Below are positions 25,300-35,507 of a DNA stretch of 64,000 nucleotides, in pieces (position 1 is the first letter of the stretch; each line of letters starts with the position of its first letter). Where the stretch lies: positions 8,653,501 through 8,717,500 of the forward strand of contig CAXIWW010000817.1 in assembly GCA_964036315.1 (NCBI GenBank), in the 5' to 3' direction. The notes under the pieces are model-generated. The model saw only the letters and a list, made by a program, of their open reading frames with translations, did not search any database and was not told the origin of the DNA. This stretch comes from Acanthosepion esculentum (Eukaryota > Mollusca > Cephalopoda > Sepiida > Sepiidae). The position numbers and the translations under genes are program-made.

Positions 25300-27330
25300 A
25301 AAGTCCCATGAAGACGACACCCCACCCAGGAGACAGTCCTAGATATCCCACGCAGACGACCCCACACCCAGGAGCCAGTCCCAGAAAGTCCCACGCAGAC
25401 GACCCCCAGACAGGAGAGTGTCCCAGCAATTCCCACGCAGACGACCCCCAGTCCCAGAAAATCCCACGCATACGAACCCCCACCCAGGAGACAGTCCCAG
25501 TTAGTCCCACGCAGACGACCCCCAGTCCTAGGAAGTCCCCTGCAGACGACTCCAAGCCAGGAGACAATCCCAGAAAGTCCCACGCAGACGACCCCCACCC
25601 AGGAGACAGTCCGAGAAAGTCCCAAACAGACGACCCCCACCCAGGAGACAGTCCCAGAAAGTCCCACGCAGAAGACCACCAGTCCCACAAAGTCCCACGC
25701 AGACGACACCGCACCCAGGAGACTGTCCCAGAAAGACCCACGCAGACGACACCCAGTCCCAGAAAGTCCCACGCAGACGAGTCCCCACCCAGGAAACAGT
25801 CCCAAAAAAGTCCCACGCAGACGACCCCCCACCCAGGAGAGAGTCCCAGAATGACCCACGCAGACGACCCCAAGTCCCATAAAGTCCCACGCAGACGACG
25901 CCCAATCCCACAAAATCCCACGCCGACGACACCGCACGCAGGAGACTGTACCAGAAAGACCCATGCAGACAACCCCCAGTCCCAGAAAGTCCCATGCAGA
26001 CGACCCCCCACCCAGGAGACAGTCCCAGAAAGTCCCACGCAGACGACTCCCAGACAGGAGAGTGTCCCAGCAAGTCCCACGCAGACGATCCCCAATCCCA
26101 GAAAATCCCACGCAGACGAACACCCACCCAGGAGACAGTCCCAGAAAGTCCCACGCAGACGACCCCCACCCAGGAGACAGTCCCAGAAAGTCCCAAACAG
26201 ACGACACCCACCCAGGAGACACTCCCAGAAAGTCCCACGCAGAAGACACCCAGTCCAAGAAAGACCCACGCAGACGACCCCCAGTCCCAGAAAGTCCCAC
26301 GCAGACGACACCCAACCCAGGAGACAGTCCCAGGAAGTCCCACGCAGACGAGCCCCAGTCCCAGAAAGTCCCACGCAGACGTCCCCCAGTCCTACAATAT
26401 CCCACACAGACGACACCGCACCAAGGAGACTGTACCAGAAAGACCCATGCAGACGACCCCCAGTCCCAGAAAGTCCCATGAAGACGACACCCCACCCAGG
26501 AGACAGTCCTAGATATCACACGCAGACGACCCCACACCCAGGAGCCAGAGCCAGAAAGCCCCACGCAGACGACCCCCAGACTGGAGAGTGTCCCAGCAAT
26601 TCCCACGCAGACGACCCCCAGTCCCAGAAAATCCCACGCAGACGAACACCCACCCAGGAGACAGTCCCAGTTAGTCCCACGCAGACGACCCCCAGTCCTA
26701 GGAAGTCCCATGCAGACGACCTCCAGCCAGGAGACAATCCCAGAAAGTCCCACGCCGACGACCCCCACCCAGGAGACAGTCCCAAAAAGTCCCAAACAGA
26801 CGACCCCCACCCAGGAGACAGTCCCAGAAAGTCCCACGCAGAAGACCACCAGTCCCACAAAGTCCCAAGCAGACGACACCGGAACCAGGAGACTGTCCCA
26901 GAAAGACCCACGCAGACGACCCCCAGTCCCAGAAAGTCACACGCAGACGAGTCCCCACCCAGGAAACAGTCCCAAAATGTCCCACGCAGACGACCCCCCC
27001 ACCAAGGAGAGAGTCCCAGAATGACCCACGCAGACGACCCCCAGTCCCATAATGTCCCACGCAGACGACCCCCAATCCCACAAAATCCCACACAGACGAC
27101 ACCGCACGCAGGAGACTGTTCCAGAAAGACCCATGCAGACAACCCCCAGTCCCAGAAAGTCCCATGCAGACGACACACCACCCAGGAGACAGTCCTAGAT
27201 ATCCCACACAGACGACCCCACACCCAGGAGAAAGTCCCAGAAAGTCCCACGCAGACGATCCCCAATCCCAGAAAATCCCACGCAGACAAACACCCACCCA
27301 GGAGACAGTCCCAGAAAGTCCCATGCAGAC
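25300..27330 (-). repeat. About 1.17-kb higher-order repeat in satellite A, two copies
   Basis: Within block A2 the order of short, long and variant units repeats with a period near 1,170 bp. The motif GGAGACTGTACCAG (or TTCCAG) with AAAGACCCATGCAG lies at 25253, 25937, 26428 and 27108. The pairs 25253/26428 and 25937/27108 are 1,175 and 1,171 bp apart. The rare words GACAGGAGAGTGTCCC (or GACTGGAGAGTG) and AATCCCACAAAATCCCAC keep the same order in each copy. Less regular relatives occur at 21.3 and 23.8 kb. I read the second copy as incomplete at its right end, near 27330. Confidence 0.75.
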
Positions 27331-28074
27331 TACCCCTCACCAAGGAGACAGTCCCAGAAAGTGCGACGCAGACGAGCCCAGTCCCAGAAAGTCCCACGCA
27401 GAAGACCCCCCACCTAGGAGAGAGTCCAAAAAAGATCCACGCAGACGACCCCGAGTCCTAGAAAGTCCCATACAGACGACCCCCCACCCAGGAGACAGTC
27501 CCAGAAAGTAATACGCAGACGACCCCCCGTCCCAGAAAGTCCCACGCAGACGACCACCAGTCCCACAAAGTCCCACGCAGACGACCCCCCACCAAGGAGA
27601 TTGTCCCAGAATGTCCCACGCAGACGACCCACAGTCCCAGAATGTCCCACGCAGACGCCCCCCACCAAGGAGACAGTCCAAGAAAGTACCACGCAGACGA
27701 TCCCCCACCCAGAAGAGAGTCACTGAAAGTCCCACGTAGACAAACCCCAGTCCAAGAAAGTCCCACGAAGACGAACCCCAGTCCCAGAATGTCCCACGCA
27801 GAAGACCCCCTGTCCCAGAAAGTCCCACGCAGACGACACCCAGTCCAGGAAAATCCCACGCAGAGGACCCTCCACTCAGGAGACAGTCCCAGCAAGTCCC
27901 ACGCAGACGGACCCCCACCCAGGAGTCAGTACCAGAAAGACCCACGCAGACGACCCCCTGTCTCAGAAAGTCCCAAGCAGACGACTCCCCACCCAGGAGA
28001 CAGTCCCAGAAAGTCCCACGCAGACTACCCCCAACCCAGGAGACAGTCCCAGAAAGTCCCACGCAGACGACCCC

Positions 28075-29310
28075 CAGTCCCAGAAAGTCCCACGCAGACG
28101 AACCCCACCCAGGAGACTGTCCCAGAAAGTCCCACGCAGACGACACCCAGTCCCTGAAAGTCCCAAGCAGACGACCTCCCACGCAGGAGACAGTCCTAGA
28201 AAGTCCCACGCAGACGACCCCCCACCCAGGAGAGAGTCCAAGAAAGACCCACGCAGACGACCCCGAGTCCAAGAAAGTCCCATACAGACGACCCCCCACC
28301 CAGGAGACAGTCCCAGAAAGTAACACGCAGAAGACCACCAGTCCCAGAATGTCCCACGCACACGACCACGAGTCCCACAATGTCCTACGCAGACGACCCC
28401 CCCACCAAGGAGACAGTCCCAGAAAGTCCCACGCAGACGACCCCCCCACCCATGAGACAGTCCCAGAAAGTCCCACGGAGACGACCCACTGTCCCAGAAA
28501 GTCACACGCAGACGCCCCCCAGTCCCAGAAAGTCCCACGCAGACGAACCCCAGCCAGGAGACTGTCCCAGAAACTCCCACGCAGACGACACCCAGTCCCT
28601 GAAAGTCCCAAGCAGACGACCTCCCACGCAGGAGACAGTCCCAGAAAGTCCCACGCAGACGAACCCCACCCAGGAGACTGTCCCAGAAAGTCCCACGCAG
28701 ACGACACCCAGTCCCTGAAAGTCCCAAGCAGACGACCTCCCACGCAGGAGACAGTCCTAGAAAGTCCCACGCAGACGACCCCCCACCCAGGAGAGAGTCC
28801 AAGAAAGACCCACGCAGACGACCCCGAGTCCAAGAAAGTCCCATACAGACGACCCCCCACCCAGGAGACAGTCCCAGAAAGTAACACGCAGAAGACCACC
28901 AGTCCCAGAATGTCCCACGCACACGACCACGAGTCCCACAATGTCCTACGCAGACGACCCCCCCACCAAGGAGACAGTCCCAGAAAGTCCCACGCAGACG
29001 ACCCCCCCACCCATGAGACAGTCCCAGAAAGTCCCACGGAGACGACCCACTGTCCCAGAAAGTCACACGCAGACGCCCCCCAGTCCCAGAAAGTCCCACG
29101 CAGACGAACCCCAGCCAGGAGACTGTCCCAGAAACTCCCACGCAGACGACACCCAGTCCCTGAAAGTCCCAAGCAGACGACCTCCCACGCAGGAGACAGT
29201 CCCAGAAAGTCCCACGCAGACGAACCCCACCCAGGAGACTGTCCCAGAAAGTCCCACGCAGACGACACCCAGTCCCTGAAAGTCCCAAGCAGACGACCTC
29301 CCACGCAGGA
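28075..29310 (-). repeat. 561-bp tandem duplication within satellite A, two copies plus part of a third
   Basis: Sequence from about 28075 to 28710 recurs 561 bp downstream without a difference in the stretches I compared, and the start of a third copy follows at about 29200-29310. Shared rare features include the run CGACCCCCCCACCCATGAG, CACACGACCACGAGTCCC and GTCCCACGGAGACGACCC. The period is 561 bp, or several mixed 31- and 43-bp units. A diverged relative of part of this unit lies at about 31460-31680. Near-identity inside a diverged array marks one of its most recent expansions. Confidence 0.82.
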
Positions 29311-32300
29311 GACAGTCCCAGAAAGTCCCACGCAGACGAACCCCCACCCAGGAGACAGTCCCAGAAAGACCCACGCAGACGACCCCAGTCCAAGAAAGTC
29401 CCACGCAGACGACTCCCCACCCAGGAGACAGTCCCAGAAAGTCCCACGCAGACGACCCCCCACCCAGGAGAAAGTCCCAGAAAGTCCCACGCAGACGAGC
29501 CCAGTCCAATAAAGTCCCACGCAGACGACCCCCACCCAGGAGACAGTCCCAGAAATTACCACGCAGATGACACCCAGTCTCAGAAAGTCCCAGGCAGACG
29601 CATCCCCACCCAGGAGACAGTCCCAGAAAGTCCCACGCAGACGACGCCCCACCCAGGAGAGAGTCCAAAAAAATCCACGCAGACGACACCGAGTCATAGA
29701 AAGTCCCATACAGACGACCCCCCACCCAGGAGACTGTCCCAGAAAGTAACACCCAGACGACCCCCAGTCCCAGAAAGTCCCACGCAGACGACCACCAGTC
29801 CCACAAAGTCCCACGCAGACGACCCCCCACCCAGGAGACAGTCCCAGAAAGTCCCACGCAGACGACGCACAGTCCCAGAATGTCGCACGCAGACGACCCC
29901 CACCAAGGAGACAGTCCCAGAAAGTCCCACGCAGACGATCCCCCACCCAGAAGAGAGTCCCTGAAAGTCCCACGCAGACAACCCCCAGTCCCAGAAAGTC
30001 CCACGCAGACGACTCCCCACCGAGGAGACAGTCCCAGAAAGTCCCACGCTGACGAGCCCAGTCCCAGAAAGTCCCACGCAGACGACCCCCACCCAGGAGA
30101 CAGTCCCAGAAAGTCCCACGCAGACGACACCCAGTCCCTGAAAGTCCCAAGAAGACGACCTCCCACGCAGGAGACAGTCCCAGAAAGTCCCACGCAGACG
30201 AACCCCCACCCAGGAGAAAGTCCCAGAAAGTCCCACGCAGAGGAGCCCAGTCCCAGAAAGTCCCACGCAGACGACCCCCACCCAGGAGACAGTCCCAGAA
30301 ACTACCACGCAGATGACACCCAGTCTCAGAAAGTCCCAGGCAGACGAATCCCCACCCAGGAGACAGTCCCAGAAAGTAACACGCAGACGACACCCAGTCC
30401 CAGAAAGTCCCACGCAGACGACCACCAGTCCCACAAAGTCCCACGCAGACGACACCCCACCCAGGAGACAGTCCCAGAAAGTCCCACGCAGAAGACCCAC
30501 AGTCCCAGAATGTCCCACGCAGACGCCCCCCACCAAGGAGACAGTCCCAGAAAGTCCCACGCAGACGATCCCCCACCCAGAAGAGAGTCCCTGAAAGTCC
30601 CACGCAGACAACCCCCAGTCCCAGAATGTCCCACGAAGACGAACCCCAGTCCCAGAAAGTCCCACGCAGAAGACCCCCTGTCCCAGAAAGTCCCACGCAG
30701 ATGACACCCAGTCCCAAAAAATCCCACGCAGAGGACCCTCCACTCAGGAGACAGTCCCAGAAAGTCCCACGCAGACGGACCCCCACCCAGGAGTCAGTAC
30801 CAGAAAGACCCACGCAGACGACCTCCTGTCTCAGAAAGTCCCAAACAGACGACTACCCACCCAGGAGACAGTCCCGGAAAGTCCCACGCAGACTACCCCC
30901 CACCCAGGAGACAGTCCCAGAAAGTCCCACGCAGACGACCCCCAGTCCCAGAAAGTCCCATACAGACGACCCCCCCCCACCCAGGATACAGTCCCAAAAA
31001 GTAACATGCAGACGACCACCAGTCCCAGAAAGTCCCACGCACACGACCACCAGTCCCACAATGTCCTACGCAGACGACCCCCCCCCCACCAAGGAGACAT
31101 TCCCAGAAAGTCCCACGCAGACGACCCCCCCCACCCATGAGACAGTCCCAGAAAGTCCCACGGTGACGACTCACAGTCCCAGAAAGTCCAACGCAGACGA
31201 ACCACACCCAGGAGACTGTCCCAGAAAGTCCCACGCAGACGACACCCAGTCCCTGAAAGTCCCAAGCAGACGACCTCCCACGCAGGAGACAGTCCCAGAA
31301 AGTCCCACGCAGACGAACCCCCACCCAGGAGACAGTCCCAGAAAGACCCACGCAGACGACCCCAGTCCCAGAAAGTCCCACGCAGACGACACACCACCCA
31401 GGAGACAGTCCCAGAAAGTCACACGCAGACGACCACCCACCCAGGAGACAGTCCCAGAAAGTCCCACGCAGACGACCCCCCCACCCATGAGACAGTCCCA
31501 GAAAGTCCCACGGAGACGACCCACTGTCCCAGAAAGTCCCACGCAGACGCCCCCCAGTCCCAGAAAATCCCACGCCGACGAACCCCACCCAGGAGACTGT
31601 CCCAGAAACTCCCACGCAGACGACACCCAGTCCCTGAAAGTCCCAAGCAGACGACCTCCCACGCAGGAGACAGTCCCAGAAAGTCCCACGCAGACGAACC
31701 CCCACCCAGGAGACAGTCCCAGAAAGACCCACGCAGACGACCCCAGTCCCAGAAAGTCCCACGCAGACGACTCCCCACCCAGGAGAAAGTCCAATAAAGA
31801 CCCACGCAGACGACCCCGAGTCCAAGAAATTCCCACGCAGACGACCTCCCACCCAGGAGACAGTCCCAGAAAGTCCCACGCAGACGACCCCCAGTCCCAG
31901 AAAGTCCCACGCAGAAGACCCCCACCCACGAGACAGTCCCAGAAAGTCCCACGCAGACGACCCCCAGTCCAAGAAAGTCCCACGCAGACGACCCCCCCCA
32001 GGAGACAGTCACAGAAAGTCCCACGCAGACGACCCCCACCCAGGAGACAGGCACAGAAATTTCCACGCAGACGACCCCCCAGTCAGGAGACAGTCCGAGG
32101 AAGTCCCACGCAGACGACCCCCAGTCCCAGAAAGTCCCACGCAGACGACTCCCCCCCAGGAGACAGTCCCAGAAAGTCCCACGAAGACGACCCTCACCCA
32201 GGAGACAGTCCCAGAAAGACCCACGCAGACGAACCCAGTCCCAGAAAGTCCCACGCAGACGACCGCCCACCCAGGAGACAGTCCCAGATATCCCACGCAG

Positions 32301-32394
32301 ACGACCCCCACCCAGGAGAGAGTCCCAGAAAGACCTACGCAGACGAATCCAGTCCCAGAAAGTCCCACGCGGACGACCGCCCACCCAGGAGACA

Positions 32395-32836
32395 GTCCCA
32401 GAAAGTCCCACGCAGACGACCCCCAGTCCCAGAAAGTCCCACGCAGACGACCCCCACCCCAGGGACAGTACAAGAAAGTCCCACGTAGACGACCACCAGT
32501 CCCAGAATGTCCCACGCAGACCAGTCACAGTCCAAGAAAGTCCCATGCAGAGGACCCCCCACCCAGGAGACAGTCCCAGAAAGACCCAAACTGACGACCC
32601 CCCACCCAGGAGACAGTCCCAGAAAGTCATACGCAGACGACCCCCAGTCCCAGAAAGTCCCACGCAGACGACCCCCAACCCAGGGACAGTACAAGAAAGT
32701 CCCACGTAGACGACCACCAGTCCCAGAATGTCCCACGCAGACCAGTCACAGTCCAAGAAAGTCCCATGCAGACGACCCCCCACCCAGGAGACAGTCCCAG
32801 AAAGACCCAAACTGACGACCCCCCACCCAGGAGACA
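32395..32836 (-). repeat. 221-bp tandem duplication within satellite A
   Basis: Two adjacent copies at an offset of 221 bp, both carrying CAGGGACAGTACAAGAAAG, CCCACGTAGACGACCACC, CACGCAGACCAGTCACAG and GACCCAAACTGACGACC. These variants are rare or absent elsewhere in the block. The copies differ at a few sites (for example CATGCAGAGGACC versus CATGCAGACGACC). Confidence 0.78.
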
Positions 32837-33270
32837 GTCCCAGAACGTCCCACGCAGACGACCCCCACCCAGGAGACAGTCCCAGAAAGTCCCACGTTGA
32901 CAACCCCCAGTCCCAGAAAGTCCCACGCAGACGACCCCCAGTCCCAGAAAGTCCCACGCAGAAGACCCCCACCCACGAGACAGTCCCAGAAAGTCCCACG
33001 CAGACGATCCCCAGTCCCAGAAAGTCCCACGCCGACGAGCGCCAGTCCGAGAAAGTCCCACGAAGACGACCCTCCACCCAGGAGACAGTCCCAGAACGTC
33101 CCAAAAAGACGACCCCCCACCCTGGAGACTGTCCCAGAAAGTCCCACGCGGTCAACCCCCAGTCCCAGAAAGTCCCACGCAGACGACCCCCAGTCCCACA
33201 ATGTCCTACGCAGACGACACCCCCACCCCGGGGACAGTCCCAGAAAGTCCCACGCATACGACTCCCCAAC

Positions 33271-34398
33271 CCATGTCAGGCTGCTACAAATCGACATATC
33301 ATGGCTCATTTGTGACAACTGCAAAACAAGCAATCTCAGGCTGCTGCAAGCCGAATTCTCCTGGCTCTTTTGTGCAATTTGCCTTACAAGCAATCCCAGG
33401 CGTCTACGAACCGACTTCTCTTGTCTCTTTTGTGAAATCTGCCTTACAAGAATCTCAGGCCGCTACAAATCGACAGATGCTGGCTCTTTTGTTACAACTA
33501 CCTTACAAGCATTCTCAGGCTGCAGCAATATGAATTCCTTTGGCTTTTTGTGCGAATTGTCTTACAAGCAATCCCAGGCGACTACGAGCCGTTTTCTCCT
33601 GGCCATTTTGTGGCAACTGCCTTACAAGAAATGTCAGGCTGCTATGAGACGACTTCTCTTGGCTCTTTTGTGAAAACTGCCTTACAAGTAATATCAGGGT
33701 GCTACAAGACGACATCTCCTCTCTCTTTTGTGAAACTGCCTTACAAGCAATCTCAGGCCGCTACAAGCCGAATACGCCTGGCTCATTTGTGAAATTGCAT
33801 TGCAAGTACTATCAGGCTGCTACAAATCGTCATCTCCTTCTCTTTTGTGACAACTGCCTTACAAGCAATCTCAGTCTGCCGCCAGCACAGTTCTCCTGAC
33901 TTTTTGTGCCAATTGCCTTAAAAGCAATCCCAGGCGGCTAAGTGCCGATTTCTCCTGGCTCTTTTGTGGTAACTGCCTTACAAGCAATCTCAGGCCGCTA
34001 CAAATCGACATATCCTGGCTCTTTTGTCACAACTGCTTTACAAGCAATCTCAGGCTGCCGTTAGTCCAATTCTCCTGATTTTTTGTGCTAATTGCCTTAC
34101 AAGCAATCCCCGGCTGCTACGAACCGATTTCTCCTGGCTCATTTGTGGTATCTGCCTTACAAGCATTCTCAGGCTGCAGCAATATGAATTCTCCTGGCTT
34201 TTTGTGCGTATTGACTTACAAGCAAGCCCAGTCGTCTACGAACCGACTTCTCTTGTCTCTTTTGTGAAAACTGCCTTAAAAGCAATCTCAGACTCCTACA
34301 AAACGACATCTCCTGTCTCTTTTTTTAAAACTGCCTTACAATCAATCTCAGCCTGCTACAAGCCGAATACGTCGGGCTTTTTTGTGACAACAGCCTTA
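33271..34398 (-). repeat. Satellite B array, reverse orientation (block B4)
   Basis: About 19 B monomers following the A2 array. The A/B seam is at 33261-33280, where CTCCCCAACCCATG meets TCAGGCTGC. Seen on the other strand, this seam resembles the B/A seam at 50520. Monomers at 33480-33860 reappear inverted at about 34410-34950, so B4 and B5 form a fold-back pair. B4 ends at CAGCCTTAC, joined to TGAGATTAC of opposite polarity near 34399. Confidence 0.92.
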
Positions 34399-34410
34399 CT
34401 GAGATTACTT
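34390..34410. other. B4/B5 fold-back junction
   Basis: Polarity of the B family reverses at CAGCCTTAC then TGAGATTAC. Flanking stretches 33480-33860 and about 34410-34950 are inverted copies with small indels. Confidence 0.82.
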
Positions 34411-35113
34411 TTAGGCAGTTTTCACAAAAGAGAAGGAGATGATGATTTGTAGCAGCCTGATATTGCTTCCAATGCAATTTCACAAAAGAGTCAGGCGTAT
34501 TCGGCTTGTAGCGGCCTGAGATTGCTTGTAAGGCAGTTTCACAAAAGAGACAGTAGATGTCGTTTTGTAGCAGCCTGATATTACTTGTAAGGCAGTTTTC
34601 ACAAAAGAGTCAGGAGAAGTCGGCTCGTAGCACCCTGGCATTGTTTGTAAGGCAGTTGTCACAAAAGCTCCAGGAGAATTCGGCTTGTAGCAGCTTCATA
34701 TTACTTGTCAGGCAGTTTTCACAAAAGAGCCAAGAGAAGTCGGCTCGTAGCAGCCTGACATTGTTTGTAAGGCAGTTGTCACAAAAGCCCCAGGAGACTT
34801 CGGCTTGTAGCAGCCTGAGATTCCTTGTAAGGCAGTTGCCACAAAAGAGCCTGGAGAAATCGGCTCGTACGCGCCTTGGATTGCTTGTAAGGCAATTCGC
34901 ACAAAAAGCCAGGAGAATTCATATTGCTGCAGCCTGAGAATGCTTGTAAGGCAGATGCCACAAATGAGCCATGAGAAATCGGTTCATAGCAGCCTGGGAT
35001 TGCTTGTAAGGCAATTGGCACAAAAAGTCAGGAGAAGTGGACTAGCGGCTGCCTGAGACTGCTTGTAAGGAAGCTGTCACAAAAGAGCCAGGATATGTCG
35101 ATTTGTAGCGGCC
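34399..35113 (+). repeat. Satellite B array, forward orientation (block B5)
   Basis: About 12 B monomers inverted relative to B4. It carries the mirror image of B4 variants, including AGAAGGAGATGATGATTTG at 34426, the counterpart of CAAATCGTCATCTCCTTCT at 33827. It ends at GTAGCGGCC, joined directly to GACAAATCAAATAATTG of satellite C at 35113/35114 with no obvious homology. Confidence 0.92.
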
Positions 35114-35507
35114 GACAAATCAAATAATTGCACACAATTTGATATCAATTTTGAAAAGATTTCTTTTACTGGAAAAAAGTTATAAACAGGTGAAATATGA
35201 CTGGTTACCCAGTTTAATCCGCATGACAATTTCCGCAAAGGGGCTAACACAAGTCTCCATACCGTTGAATTTCGCCTCGACTCTATTCAAGGTGTTGAAA
35301 AAACTTTTGTAATTATGGATAAGGCAAGAAATTCCCGACAATAGGACACGAATATTTTGTGGATTCTATAAAAAGGAAAAATTAGAAATGCAGTCTTATT
35401 GTGCACACTGGAATTCGGACGCTGTAAATTGTCAGACGACATACCGCGCACCTGGTGAAAGCTGTACTTTTTACTATCTGACCAAATGAAATTCCAGACA
35501 ATTGGAC
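35114..35507 (+). repeat. Satellite C fragment left of the D array (block C4)
   Basis: About one C monomer length, internally deleted. At 35488-35491 the sequence jumps from ACCAAATGAAA to GAAATTCCAGAC, removing about 237 bp between GAAA repeats. The fragment ends at TTGGACACCAA. ACCAA (35508-35512) is shared with D (ACCAACAGATCAG), so the exact base of the switch is ambiguous by 5 bp. Continuing the C monomer from this point leads, after about 14 missing bases, to the first bases of block C5 at 43017. Confidence 0.9.

Larger units (their letters stand above)
19249..33270 (-). repeat. Satellite A array, C-rich on the given strand (block A2, 14 kb)
   Basis: The longest single-family block, inverted relative to A1, A3 and A4. 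Units read GTCCCACGCAGACGA, a C-run, then CCCAGAAA. The 12-bp cassette appears as CACCCAGGAGAC. Short (31 bp) and long (43 bp) units are interleaved. Larger repeats are superimposed: about 1.17 kb (25.3-27.3 kb), 561 bp (28.1-29.3 kb) and 221 bp (32.4-32.8 kb). A marked variant, CCTAGATATCCC in place of CCCAGAAAGTCCC, recurs at about a dozen places between 21.36 and 27.2 kb. Long open frames (1,158 codons at 27337-30813 on the minus strand, 717 codons at 25308-27461 on the plus strand) come from the 3n+1 unit length and the absence of stop codons. Confidence 0.96.

Noticed and set aside
27337..30813. Open frame of 1,158 codons on the minus strand, and 717-codon and 625-codon frames nearby
   Set aside because: They lie wholly in satellite A and translate the same units in cycling frames. 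They overlap equally long frames on the opposite strand and have no domain, stable frame or promoter context.
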